NCBI RefSeq assembly: GCF_013255915.1
Contig: NZ_CP053896.1
Span: 1,612,001-1,676,000 of the forward strand
From: Providencia rettgeri
Lineage (GTDB): Bacteria; Pseudomonadota; Gammaproteobacteria; Enterobacterales; Enterobacteriaceae
Length of the DNA: 64,000 nt
Reading direction: 5' to 3'
Below the pieces are notes generated by a model that had not been told where the DNA came from, did not search any database, and saw only the letters and a program-made list of their open reading frames with translations. Made by a program: the position numbers and the translations under genes. The first letter of the stretch is position 1, and every line of letters begins with the position of its first letter. This document shows, one piece after another, positions 26,001 through 34,816 of this stretch.

Positions 26001-26126
26001 CCTACCAATAGGGCATGGTATGATGAAAAACCACGCCAAATCAGAAAAGAGACCTTTTGGTATGGTTTCGTCACTTATTGAATGGTTTGGCTGGTGGCAT
26101 GACTTTAAAGCATGCTTATTGGTAGG
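26001..26126. repeat. Inverted repeat pair upstream of the serine recombinase
   Basis: CCTACCAATAGGGCATG (26001-26017) and CATGCTTATTGGTAGG (26111-26126) are inverted copies with one gap and one mismatch, enclosing about 93 bases. The pair abuts the recombinase ribosome site. A dimer-binding recombination site or an invertible segment is plausible. Confidence 0.5.
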
Positions 26127-26151
26127 GGTGATAATGAAATTTAAGTTAGGT

Positions 26152-26241
26152 TTAGTTGTATGCCGCCGATACAACCTTTAGTAGATGAAAGGCAAACGTA
26201 ATAAGTCCTTTTATTAATGCCGTTAGGATAATCCCTTTCAT
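26152..26241 (-). CDS. 29-residue membrane peptide coupled to the RadC-like gene
   Basis: Thirty codons start with an ATG that overlaps the TGA of the preceding radC-like gene (ATGA), with AAAGG 6 bases upstream. It encodes MKGIILTALIKGLITFAFHL followed by a short tail, a basic start plus one hydrophobic helix, like small toxin or regulatory peptides. Translational coupling supports it; length and AT content argue for caution. Confidence 0.4.
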   Translation of the reverse strand: MKGIILTALIKGLITFAFHLLKVVSAAYN

Positions 26242-26669
26242 AGCAGACCTTTTTCAGCAAATGACATTGTTTCTCCACCAGCCACAATAATGTGGTCAAG
26301 CAGTGTTATGTCGAACAATTGCATGACTGTTTTCAACTTATCGGTAACTTTAATATCGCTTTTTGATGGAGTTACCGTACCAGAAGGGTGGTTATGGGCA
26401 CAGATAATGTTGGCGGCGTTGAGTTTTAAGGCTAATTTCGCAATCTCTCTAGGATAGACATTAGTGTGATTGACTGTACCGTTAAACATCTCTACGTACT
26501 GTATAACTTGGTTTTGAGCATTCAGATAGATTACTGAAAACACTTCTTGTTCTTTATCACCTAGTTGAACAGCGAGGAAGTCATAAGTATCTCGAGGGGA
26601 TGTTAGTTGTTCGGTATGGTATAGCTGCATAGATAGGTATTCTCTAACCTCGTTGATTTTTTGTTGCAT
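26238..26669 (-). CDS. RadC-like JAB-domain protein
   Basis: 143 residues covering the JAB/MPN metallo-domain of RadC, with the metal motif HNHPSG, a downstream Asp (KSDIKVTDKL) and DHIIVAGG. It lacks the N-terminal helix-hairpin-helix part of chromosomal RadC, as do the island-borne YkfG/YeeS/YfjY proteins of E. coli. The biochemical role is unknown, and the island copies are typical accompaniments of integrative elements. A 29-codon gene overlaps its stop codon. Confidence 0.85.
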   Translation of the reverse strand: MQQKINEVREYLSMQLYHTEQLTSPRDTYDFLAVQLGDKEQEVFSVIYLNAQNQVIQYVEMFNGTVNHTNVYPREIAKLALKLNAANIICAHNHPSGTVTPSKSDIKVTDKLKTVMQLFDITLLDHIIVAGGETMSFAEKGLL

Positions 26670-26800
26670 AACAATCTCCTAATTTATTGTTCTATTTTCT
26701 TATACCTTTTAATTAGCGTATTATTTTATGTATTCATATTGAATGATTTGCTTTACATTCTAACTGTTACATTCAGACTTTAATAACTAGAGGGATTAAC

Positions 26801-27691
26801 ATGATGGATAAAAATAAAAACAATAAAGATTTAGTTGACTATGAGCATTTGCATAATTTAGTTATGTCAATGGTAAAAAATAAGAAGTATATAAGCCAGA
26901 AAGATAGCTTTAGTAAGCTACAAGCTAAAAATAAAGATGAAATTCCAGAAATACCTTATTTAAAGTATGAAAAAAACAAAAGAGTCCCAAAAGGAACTGC
27001 GGAAATGTTGTTGCGCTTTATATCCTCTATGTTAAAAATGAATATGGAATTGCCCCCTAATATTAGACGTTATTTATATGAGGCTATAGATAATCAATTA
27101 AAAAAAGGTGATGAATTTCAGTCGCTTCAGGATTCTTTTTTTCTAAATGTAGTTTATAGAAAGCAAGGGAATAAAAAAGAGACAATAAATGATTACATTT
27201 ATCATTACTTGCTAACAAGGGTTTCTACAATGTATACCTTGGGTTATCCAAGGGAAAAATTAAAAAAATATAAAAACAGTAAAAAAGGAACACTCTATGA
27301 TGAATTGTCTGATGAGCTTTGTTTTAAATTTAAACTTGATGGTGATATATATAAAAGAGAAAGTTATATTATAGATGGAGTCTCAGTGCATCCAGATAAT
27401 TTAAAAGAGTTATTCATTAAAGAAAATATAAACTCTACAATTAAGTTCGATAATGATAATTTGCTCAATGATAACCATAAGGCGAAATTGAATGATTATG
27501 TCAAATATTTAAATTCAATAATAATAAGCAGAAAGGACCTATGGCCTTTTAATGCAGATGACGCAATAAAACGCCTAAAAGCATTGAACGATTGTCAAAC
27601 GCTCATAGGTGCTCGTACTGTTTATTGGAAATACAAGTTAAAACCTTTTACTGTCACATTTCCCTTAAAAGAAATCAAGGGGGGCTTGTGA
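26801..27691 (+). CDS. Hypothetical protein, lysine-rich, low GC
   Basis: 296 residues, strongly basic and low in GC (about 30 percent), without signal peptide, membrane segment or motif I can name. AGAGGG lies 8 bases before ATG. It precedes a small acidic protein and the TOPRIM/DUF927 primase-helicase on the same strand, so a replication or regulatory role for the element is possible. The base composition differs from the primase gene downstream, suggesting a separate origin. Confidence 0.6.
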   Translation: MMDKNKNNKDLVDYEHLHNLVMSMVKNKKYISQKDSFSKLQAKNKDEIPEIPYLKYEKNKRVPKGTAEMLLRFISSMLKMNMELPPNIRRYLYEAIDNQLKKGDEFQSLQDSFFLNVVYRKQGNKKETINDYIYHYLLTRVSTMYTLGYPREKLKKYKNSKKGTLYDELSDELCFKFKLDGDIYKRESYIIDGVSVHPDNLKELFIKENINSTIKFDNDNLLNDNHKAKLNDYVKYLNSIIISRKDLWPFNADDAIKRLKALNDCQTLIGARTVYWKYKLKPFTVTFPLKEIKGGL

Positions 27692-27731
27692 GAGGCTTTT
27701 AGGGGGAGGATTAATTTTGTAATTTATTTCT

Positions 27732-27774
27732 TATGATATGACCCAGCTCGCCAAGAGTGGGTCTAACTATCATA
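27732..27774 (+). promoter_or_regulatory. Leader hairpin before small acidic gene
   Basis: TATGATA pairs with TATCATA and GACCCA-CTC with GAG-TGGGTC, giving about 16 base pairs in 43 bases. The structure ends immediately before the AGGAGA ribosome site at 27775. It could be a terminator of the upstream gene lacking a U-run, or a translational control structure. Confidence 0.45.
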
Positions 27775-27783
27775 GGAGATAAT

Positions 27784-28035
27784 ATGAATAATCAATTAAA
27801 TAACTTAAACCTTCGCACTAAAATCGCTCTATTTAGAGAAATCACTAGTGAAGAAGCTCGCCTCGAATACATACCTGAACTTCTCGAAGATATTCTTTAC
27901 GTAGAAGATGGTTTCGTCGAGTATTGCCCTGAATCCAATGACTATAAATTTTTCACTTGTGATGGTCATTATTTCCTCAAACTCATATTTGATGATTATG
28001 GTGACCTTGAAGAGTTTTCTATAAAAAACTATTAA
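27784..28035 (+). CDS. Small acidic protein of unknown function
   Basis: Eighty-three residues, very acidic in the second half (DILYVEDGFVEYCPESNDYK and DDYGDLEEF). The start ATG 27784 has AGGAGA 6 bases upstream; the track-length start at 27757 has none. It lies 75 bases before the primase-helicase. Acidic small proteins of this kind can mimic DNA or act as antirestriction factors, but I see no family match. Confidence 0.55.
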   Translation: MNNQLNNLNLRTKIALFREITSEEARLEYIPELLEDILYVEDGFVEYCPESNDYKFFTCDGHYFLKLIFDDYGDLEEFSIKNY

Positions 28036-28110
28036 TTCATTAATCAATTGCCTCATTCAAATGAGTGAGGCTCATCAAACTTTTATCTTAAACACTCATT
28101 GGAGTTAAAT

Positions 28111-30777
28111 ATGACTATTGATGAACACAATCAATATGCATTCGATTCGGGATTACAGTTAGCTAAAGAACATCAACTTGCAGCTGAGGATGCTGAAATA
28201 AAAGATATCGAGGTCGACTATCCTCGTTTTAAAGATATACATGACAAAGAAGGAGAAACTAGTGGTTATATAAAAACATTAGCCGATGAAAATGGCAAAA
28301 TTCATTGGTTAATGGCAAAAAGTTTTCATGAGGATTTAGGTGAGGTAACTTGGCGTAGTGATGGGTTAAGTTCAGTATCAGTAGAACAGCAAAATATAAA
28401 AATTGGTGAATATACCCAGTTGAAAGAAGCCAAGGAAACGGCTCGACAAACTCAATTTGAAGAAAACAGAGCAGAATTAAGCGAACATATTCAAAGGTTC
28501 CCTTTAGCTTCAAATAATCACCCTTATTTGTTGAGAAAAAAAGTGGAGGCACACGGTATATTAGTTAATGGTAATCAATTGGTTATTCCATTGAGTGAGT
28601 ATAAAGGTAGCTTCATTACGGCTCAACGTATTTGGCCTGATGGTACTAAACGCTTTTATAAAGATTGTGGCAAAAAAGGGGCTTGTTATGTGATTGAAGG
28701 TGATAGCAGCACCATATTGATAACCGAAGGATTTGCGACAGCGGCATCCTGTTATGAGGCGACAGGGTATACCTGCATTATGGCGATTGATTGCGGTAAT
28801 TTGCCTGAAGTAGTCAAAGCTGTGCGAAGTAAAACAAATGTACCGATTGTGATTATTGCTGATAATGATAAGTATAAAGAGCGAAATGCGGGGGTTGAAG
28901 CTGCGGAAAAAGCGGCAAAATCACATGATTGTTCGTGTTTTATACCTCAGTTTCAAGATGAATCAACACAACCGACAGATGCCAATGATTTAGCCGTTTT
29001 AGAAGGGTTAGATGAGCTTAAACGTCAGTTGTGTCCAGTTATTGCTATCGCTCGAATGGGGATTCCGGCTGATTATTTTTTCAGTAATGGGTGGTTATAT
29101 CAAAAACGAACTACGGACAAAGGGACGTATGACGCACAAATTTGTTCTGCATTGTATCCGCAAGCGCTGTCTCGTGATAAGGGGAACAACGAGTGGGGGA
29201 TCGTCCTCAAGTTTGCAGACTTGGATAACCATGAACATCTGTTTGCTTTACCTAGAGCTGCAATAGTGAAAGATCCATCGTTAATATTGGAACCTTTGGT
29301 TTCGAGAGGCTTGCAATTTAACCCAAGTGAACATAAAGCCTTAATAAGCTTTATTTCAAATGTTCAACCAGTAGAACGTGCCCGTAATGTATCTCAAACG
29401 GGCTGGTATGGTGAAGTATTTGTTTTACCGAATGAAGCTATTGGGGCGAGCTCTGAACGCGTTGTTTATCAGTCTATGTATGGCGCTCCGGCAGGCTATG
29501 AACAATTGGGGACGCTAGAAGAATGGCAGCGTAATGTAGCAGTTTATTGCCAAGGTAACAGCCGATTAATTTTAATGATAGCTGCCGGGTTTGCGGGACC
29601 ATTATTGGATTTAGATCATGCATTAGAATCAGGTGGCTTTCATATTCGAAGTGAAAGTAGCCGAGGAAAAACAACGGCATTACGTGTGTGTAAAGGCATA
29701 TGGGGATCTGCGGATAACTTGGTGACATGGCGTGCAACGTCCAATGGACTTGAGAGTGTCGCGTATGCTCATAATGATGCAACGCTTGTCATTGATGAAT
29801 TAGGTCAGATGGCGGATGAAAATCCAAGTGAAGCTGCTCAGACTGTGTACATGGTGGCTAATGGGTCGAGCAAGCAAAGAGCAAACCGTTCTGGTGGGGC
29901 TGCATCGTTGAAAACATGGAGGCTCATTTTTGTTTCAGCAGGTGAAGTTTCCTTATCTAATTTAATGAGCCAAGCAGGCAAAATGGTCAAGGCGGGACAA
30001 GAAGTTCGTTTTATCGACATTCCTGCAGATGCTGGAAAAGGTTTAGGCATCTTTGAAGATCTTCATAGTTTTCCGAATGCGGCAAGTTTTGCTGAAATGT
30101 TAAATAGCAATAGCAAGCAATACTATGGTGTTGCGGCTCGAGCATTTTTGACGGAGTTAGCAGGCAATAAGACTGAGTACTCAATAAAGCTGAGGGAGCT
30201 GATGACAGAGTTTTTACAATATGTGCCCGATAATGTGGATGGACAGATAAAACGTGCTGCAAATCGGTTTGCCCTCGTTGCGGCTGCGGGAGAGTTGGCA
30301 GCAAACATTACTGGCTGGGAAAAAGGTGAAGCTTTTCGTGGTGTGAAAACCTGTTTTGATGCATGGCTATTAGAAAGAGGCGAAGGCTCACACGAATCTA
30401 ACCAAGCACTTGAAGTTGTTAGAGGTCGATTACTCAAATGGGGAGACTCTCGATTTGGCCAAAATACGAATGGTCCTGTTTGGGGCTGCAAAGATGGCAA
30501 CGACTTTTGTGTTTTCCCTGAATCGTTTCGCAATGATATTTGTCAGGGACTCGATCATAAAAGTGTCGCTAGCATATTAGTTGAATTAGGCTTTTTACCT
30601 AAGACATCCGCAGTGACGAAGCGGCTGCAAGGTGGTGGTCTTCGCCGCGTGTACCCTATATCTGAGCGAATATTCGATGTTGGACAGGTAGAAGAGCAAA
30701 AACCCTATGTTGTATCAGGGACACACTTAGGCCAAAGCGATGAGGAGAGTGAGGTACTGGAAAGCTATACAGTTTAA
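28111..30777 (+). CDS. TOPRIM primase / DUF927 helicase of an integrative element
   Basis: An 888-residue multidomain replication protein. The N-terminal region (1-190) is followed by a TOPRIM domain (about 194-280: ILITEGFATAASCYEATGY, IIADND). The DUF927 helicase-like domain (about 310-640) has a Walker-A-like SRGKTTA near 515 and Walker B LVIDELGQM near 558. ATG 28111 is chosen over TTG 28099 because GGAG lies 8 bases before it. Such proteins start replication of satellite phages and integrative elements. The GTTAC/GTAAC-rich region just after it may be the matching origin. Confidence 0.85.
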   Translation: MTIDEHNQYAFDSGLQLAKEHQLAAEDAEIKDIEVDYPRFKDIHDKEGETSGYIKTLADENGKIHWLMAKSFHEDLGEVTWRSDGLSSVSVEQQNIKIGEYTQLKEAKETARQTQFEENRAELSEHIQRFPLASNNHPYLLRKKVEAHGILVNGNQLVIPLSEYKGSFITAQRIWPDGTKRFYKDCGKKGACYVIEGDSSTILITEGFATAASCYEATGYTCIMAIDCGNLPEVVKAVRSKTNVPIVIIADNDKYKERNAGVEAAEKAAKSHDCSCFIPQFQDESTQPTDANDLAVLEGLDELKRQLCPVIAIARMGIPADYFFSNGWLYQKRTTDKGTYDAQICSALYPQALSRDKGNNEWGIVLKFADLDNHEHLFALPRAAIVKDPSLILEPLVSRGLQFNPSEHKALISFISNVQPVERARNVSQTGWYGEVFVLPNEAIGASSERVVYQSMYGAPAGYEQLGTLEEWQRNVAVYCQGNSRLILMIAAGFAGPLLDLDHALESGGFHIRSESSRGKTTALRVCKGIWGSADNLVTWRATSNGLESVAYAHNDATLVIDELGQMADENPSEAAQTVYMVANGSSKQRANRSGGAASLKTWRLIFVSAGEVSLSNLMSQAGKMVKAGQEVRFIDIPADAGKGLGIFEDLHSFPNAASFAEMLNSNSKQYYGVAARAFLTELAGNKTEYSIKLRELMTEFLQYVPDNVDGQIKRAANRFALVAAAGELAANITGWEKGEAFRGVKTCFDAWLLERGEGSHESNQALEVVRGRLLKWGDSRFGQNTNGPVWGCKDGNDFCVFPESFRNDICQGLDHKSVASILVELGFLPKTSAVTKRLQGGGLRRVYPISERIFDVGQVEEQKPYVVSGTHLGQSDEESEVLESYTV

Positions 30778-31115
30778 TCATGAAAGTTAACAAGGGGAGG
30801 GTTACCTCTCCTTGTTACGTTACACCACCAGCGGGATGTAACAAAAAGTGCTTCAATGTCGGCTTGTATCGTTGTTACGCGTGTAACGCAACTAAATACG
30901 TAATAATAGAAATAACCTTTAGATTAACTTTTAGCCTGTTCTAATTTTCGTTCAGATACGTATTTTTATGACGTAACAGTCGTAACAGCGATACACGTTG
31001 ATATCACGGGGATCCCTAGTTACGTTCTCTTAAAATGTAACGTTACACTCCCACTGCAACCCGCAACACCCGCAATCTCGATTTCGTAAGTAGACTATTG
31101 AGTCATTACCCACTA
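30778..31115. other. Candidate element replication origin: GTTAC/GTAAC cluster
   Basis: Between the primase-helicase and integrase genes, 11 copies of GTTAC or its complement GTAAC occur within 247 bases (30801-31046). Six are GTTAC and five GTAAC, including inverted pairs at 30874-30887 (GTTACgcgtGTAAC) and 31037-31046 (GTAACGTTAC). About half a copy would be expected by chance. Clustered short iterons beside a replication gene are typical of satellite origins. A terminator-like hairpin lies at 30789. Confidence 0.55.
30789..30816 (+). terminator. Terminator-like hairpin after primase-helicase
   Basis: AACAAGGGGAGG and CCTCTCCTTGTT form a 12-bp stem with one wobble; only a short T-run follows. 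Confidence 0.5.
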
Positions 31116-32804
31116 TTAGTGGAAGATATCCAACGTTTCATAAGGCTTTACCTGAACAATAATGGCAGAAAAATCGACTTTGTTTACGAGTTCATGCATG
31201 GCTTGTTGTTCCTTTGGTAAGGCTTTACCGTAAGAACTGGTTTGATGCCCCATAATCTTATTCAAATATTCATCAGACGGATGCAGGGCGAGCAGCTTAT
31301 CTCTAAAGTAATGCCTAAAGCTATAGAGCGTGACGTGCTCAGGAAGCGATTGGCGGTCTCGTAAATTACGGTTGAACCATTCACCCGGCTTGGTCGCAAA
31401 AGAGTCTTGAATGAGCATAATTTCAGGGAACAGGCGTGTATCTTCACGGCGTGTGCCTGCCTTATCGTTCACAAATGCCAAGAAGCCTAAATCAATAAGT
31501 TGTTGATGGATTGGGATGTAGCGTTTGGCATTTGGTGTTTTCAACCGCTGTTTTTCATATCGGTTATCCACACGAATACACCGAATGTCATTTACCTTTT
31601 CAATGTCATTAATGAACAACTGGCAAGCTTCACCGGGACGCATGCCGGTAAATAAACATAATAGCGGTAACCAAAAGTGGTAAGGCTGTTGTATCTTCTT
31701 GGTTTTGACGCCTTTATGCATCGTAAACAGGGGATGCTGAAAAACTTGTATAGCTTCCTCGTCAGTGATGACGGCTCTATCGTCTTTATGGTTAACCCGT
31801 GGAGCCGGAAGCGGCTCTTGAGGGATAGGATTGTAGGTTAAATACCCTAAGGACACTATCCAATCAAAAAACTGGGACACTTTTTGCAGGTGTGAATTCG
31901 CCGTTTCTACCGATATGATTTGAGTACGTGGATGTTTTTTTATGATTTCACTCAGTGGCTGTGCCAGCATCTCTTTTGTTTTAATCCCAAGAGGAAATGT
32001 CTTTAAGCACTCTCGAAAATGTCTGCCTTGCTCGGGTGTGATCGTATCAACAAGCACATCACCAAAGTAGCTAATTGCTAAGGCGAGGCATTGAGCATAC
32101 TTATTTTGGGTCTTTTGACTGTGTCCTTTTTGCTGGCTTTCTTCTTGATATTCGCTAATCAGTTTAGATAGGGGGTAACGTGGTTTATCATCAATGATTG
32201 ATTCAACCTCAAAGGTTGTGGGTGCGTTTAACCAGTCTGGTGTTGGGTTTGATAAATACGTATTGAGTCGTTGATAGTGCTGCAAAGAGGCTTGGTCAAC
32301 CATACGAGCCAGTTGCTGATAGTCTTGTTCGGTTAAGTCAGAGGTGATATCCGATTGTTGCTCTTGGATTTCATCTAATAACGTGGCAGCTATTCTCTGG
32401 TTTTTGGCATTGTCCCGATACTCTTTTTTAATAATACGTTTGTGATGAAACTCAATAAGCCCCGTTGTGACGTGCTGTAAATCATTGAGTTCATCAATTC
32501 CCTTATCAAGGTTGCCATGAAAATCATCCATTTCACGCTGCCACCATCTGTTGACTAATAACTTGAGTTGCTGCTGAAAAAAGGCAATGTGTTCCTTGGT
32601 CATTTTCGGGCTTCCTGAATATTGGTTTTGCCAGTGATTATATTGACTATTGAGGATTAAGGCTAATGATCGGGCTGCATGCAATTGATTAGTTTTGAGG
32701 CTCAGCCGGATGTCATGGCGAGCGTTTGTGGTCGGGATGGTTTTACGAAACCACCATGTATTGGCTCGTTGGTAGAGGTAGTGGGGGAGCTTTAATGTCA
32801 TCAT
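31116..32804 (-). CDS. Tyrosine integrase of the first integrative element
   Basis: A 562-residue tyrosine recombinase with a DUF6538-type N-terminus (LPHYLYQRANTWWFRKTIP), a core-binding domain (about 215-330) and the catalytic residues: Arg in TGMRPGEA, RHYFR (His-x-x-Arg box), GH in KIMGHQ and Tyr in SSYGKA. ATG 32804 is chosen because CAGGAA lies about 8 bases before it. It lies right behind a degraded copy of the ssrA 3' end (32887-32912), the same arrangement as the second integrase behind intact ssrA. It was probably the integrase of an earlier ssrA insertion. Confidence 0.88.
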   Translation of the reverse strand: MMTLKLPHYLYQRANTWWFRKTIPTTNARHDIRLSLKTNQLHAARSLALILNSQYNHWQNQYSGSPKMTKEHIAFFQQQLKLLVNRWWQREMDDFHGNLDKGIDELNDLQHVTTGLIEFHHKRIIKKEYRDNAKNQRIAATLLDEIQEQQSDITSDLTEQDYQQLARMVDQASLQHYQRLNTYLSNPTPDWLNAPTTFEVESIIDDKPRYPLSKLISEYQEESQQKGHSQKTQNKYAQCLALAISYFGDVLVDTITPEQGRHFRECLKTFPLGIKTKEMLAQPLSEIIKKHPRTQIISVETANSHLQKVSQFFDWIVSLGYLTYNPIPQEPLPAPRVNHKDDRAVITDEEAIQVFQHPLFTMHKGVKTKKIQQPYHFWLPLLCLFTGMRPGEACQLFINDIEKVNDIRCIRVDNRYEKQRLKTPNAKRYIPIHQQLIDLGFLAFVNDKAGTRREDTRLFPEIMLIQDSFATKPGEWFNRNLRDRQSLPEHVTLYSFRHYFRDKLLALHPSDEYLNKIMGHQTSSYGKALPKEQQAMHELVNKVDFSAIIVQVKPYETLDIFH

Positions 32805-32847
32805 GCGGTACATTCCTGCGGCACAATTTCGACATGATAGAAAGAAA

Positions 32848-32880
32848 AACGACCTGAAACTTGTTAAGAATCAGGTCGTT
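32848..32880 (-). terminator. Hairpin between relic att site and first integrase
   Basis: A perfect 10-bp stem AACGACCTGA/TCAGGTCGTT with a 13-base loop and a U-run on the - strand. It stands where the ssrA terminator stands at the intact site. Confidence 0.65.
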
Positions 32881-32886
32881 AGATAG

Positions 32887-32912
32887 TGGTGGGCTGGCGG
32901 AGTCTGAATTCG
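32887..32912 (-). repeat. Degraded copy of the ssrA 3' end (relic attachment site)
   Basis: TGGTGG-GCTGGCGG-AGT-TGAA aligns with the complement of the tmRNA 3' end at 58578-58601 (TGGTGGAGCTGGCGGGAGTTGAA) with three single-base indels. It lies just upstream of an integrase, as the intact ssrA does. I infer a decayed att site at the junction of two tandem islands. Confidence 0.55.
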
Positions 32913-32962
32913 TCGCTTAACTAAATGATTTTATAGTGCTAATGTTCAATTCAACTTTTCAA

Positions 32963-32984
32963 AAGTGCCTATTAAGGTGCCTAA
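32963..32984. repeat. Integrase arm-type repeats, distal end of second island
   Basis: AGTGCCT and AGGTGCCT are spaced 12 bases. The 20-mer from 32965 matches 58447-58466, beside the second integrase, at 19 of 20 positions and in the same orientation. Confidence 0.6.
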
Positions 32985-32990
32985 AAATAT

Positions 32991-33039
32991 TTTGATTGAG
33001 TTTCTAGGTATTGAATAGAAGCCTAGAAACTCAATCAAA
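32991..33039. terminator. 18-bp perfect inverted repeat, terminator of OLD-like gene
   Basis: Bases 32991-33008 and 33022-33039 are perfect inverted copies with a 13-base loop. On the - strand the hairpin is followed by a U-rich run, 14 bases after the OLD-like stop codon. Confidence 0.7.
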
Positions 33040-33052
33040 TAGATTCACTTTT

Positions 33053-34816
33053 TTATTTTTCCCAATGATCAATAGTTTGATTCTCAAGAAAGAAACTTAA
33101 CATTTTTCTTATTTTTACAAACTCTTCACAGCTGTTATCTATAGTTTGAAGATACTGTACTTGGGTTAACCAAATTGCTTTAGAATCTGTTTCTTCTTCA
33201 CCAAAATTTTTAATGGCTAGTTCTTTGAACTTTTCTTTTGCTTCATTATTAGTAAGAAAATCGGTGCATAAATGATTTTTCTGTAATATAAAATACTCAG
33301 GAGAATCGAAAGGTAAGTATGCTATACATTTTTTAGCTCCAGCCAAAAAATCTCTCATTTGTGGTACTGAGGTTGAGTTGCTATTTTGGCTAAATGATAT
33401 TTTAAATTCTAATTTACTTATTGTATACTCTAAATTTTTATCGGGGATGTCACTTTGATCAGGGAATGAGTTGCTAGTAGCATATAGATCACTTTTTTGA
33501 TCTCCATCCAGCAAAACAAGCAGCTGATGGTTTGTCTCGATAAGAGTATTAAATCTAGTAATGATTGAATTCGCGCCGCCGGGATAGTATTCAACTTCGA
33601 AACTATGTTTTAAGTTGTCATCACATTCTATCGCTTTATTTAATATCTTTTGGGCTAACTTATCTTCACAGAAGATTGGAATCTTATCAAACTTTTTGCC
33701 AATTACATGAAATACATTGAATTTACCTACTTGATTATCAACGGATACATAACCAGTGTCTGGGTCTTCATAAAATAATTTAATTGCAACATCAGGAAGA
33801 TTTTCAATAATCTCAGGAGAATGTGATGAGATTACTACTTGATGCTTTTTGATTTTTATCTGTTCTATAAGGTAATTAACAAGTTCCTTTTGCGCATTGG
33901 GATGTAAGGATACTTCAGGTTCATCAAGCAGAATTAGAGAGTTATTTGGTGCTGAGTGAATTTTAGATACTAAAGATATTATTGCATATTCACCACTGCC
34001 AGCGAAAGCTTCGGTGTAATCAAAATTATTAGTTTTTATATATGCAGTACCACCTTGAACATTAAAAAAAGAATGCTCAATAAACCGAATTTCAGTATAT
34101 TTTTTATTCAATATTTGCGATATGTTATTCACTTCGCTTTGAGATAAAGTAACATTTTTAATTATTCTTTCTTTTTGGTGGAATACGTATGATTTTTTTC
34201 CAGAAATGATTGATTTTTTTAGGTTACCACTTCGACTTCTTATGAAGCCTTGTTTTGTTGCATAATGTGTTGATGGATTATTTGCATGATATAAACATCT
34301 ATCAAAAGCGCTTAACTCAGATCTAAAATTAATATAAGTAATATTTTTCTTTATTTTATTCCAGCGTGTTTTAGATAAACGCTCGGATTTTATTGATCCT
34401 ATATCAGTGTTCATTCCAAATTGCTTTTGAGGGCGACTTGTTTCCCAATAATCAACTGTTCTGCCTTTATCTTGCCTTTGGTTATTAACCATTAATACTT
34501 CAGCTATGTTCATTCCATCTCTATAAGTATAGAAATAAGATTGATATTTTTCTTTTGTTTCTTTAACACTATCTAAAGGTGTTGTGAACCAATAATCTTC
34601 AGGAGTTTTCCCTGCAACTGCACCAAATAATGCAACAAGAGCTGAAGTTTTGTTAGTACCATTTTGACCAACTAAAACCGTTATTGGGTAGTCGAAATTC
34701 AATTCCTGACCAGATTTTATATTTTTAAAGTTAGTAAAAACTAATTTTCTAATAAATGGTTCTATTTTTGGAGAATTAAATATTCCACTAAGAGCTGCTA
34801 ATTTACTAGATTTCAT
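33053..34816 (-). CDS. OLD-like ATPase with TOPRIM domain, candidate nuclease
   Basis: A 587-residue protein with an ABC/SMC-type ATPase split by an insertion: Walker A GQNGTNKTS (50-58), Walker B LILLDEPEVSLHP (about 293) and the switch histidine in VVISSHSPEI. It is followed by a TOPRIM-like domain with Glu in FCEDKLAQ (about 384) and LLDGDQKS (about 431). This layout is that of OLD-family nucleases such as GajA and of retron or PARIS ATPases. It is divergent from a C5 methyltransferase 283 bases away. A role as the cutting partner of that methyltransferase is an inference. Confidence 0.75.
   Translation of the reverse strand: MKSSKLAALSGIFNSPKIEPFIRKLVFTNFKNIKSGQELNFDYPITVLVGQNGTNKTSALVALFGAVAGKTPEDYWFTTPLDSVKETKEKYQSYFYTYRDGMNIAEVLMVNNQRQDKGRTVDYWETSRPQKQFGMNTDIGSIKSERLSKTRWNKIKKNITYINFRSELSAFDRCLYHANNPSTHYATKQGFIRSRSGNLKKSIISGKKSYVFHQKERIIKNVTLSQSEVNNISQILNKKYTEIRFIEHSFFNVQGGTAYIKTNNFDYTEAFAGSGEYAIISLVSKIHSAPNNSLILLDEPEVSLHPNAQKELVNYLIEQIKIKKHQVVISSHSPEIIENLPDVAIKLFYEDPDTGYVSVDNQVGKFNVFHVIGKKFDKIPIFCEDKLAQKILNKAIECDDNLKHSFEVEYYPGGANSIITRFNTLIETNHQLLVLLDGDQKSDLYATSNSFPDQSDIPDKNLEYTISKLEFKISFSQNSNSTSVPQMRDFLAGAKKCIAYLPFDSPEYFILQKNHLCTDFLTNNEAKEKFKELAIKNFGEEETDSKAIWLTQVQYLQTIDNSCEEFVKIRKMLSFFLENQTIDHWEK

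Noticed and set aside
26020-26181. 53-codon + strand frame with Trp-rich sequence between the recombinase and RadC-like genes
   Set aside because: It lies across the inverted repeats and opposite a better supported coupled ORF; no clear ribosome site.
28259-30533. Several - strand frames inside the primase-helicase gene
   Set aside because: They mirror the codon bias of the real gene on the other strand.
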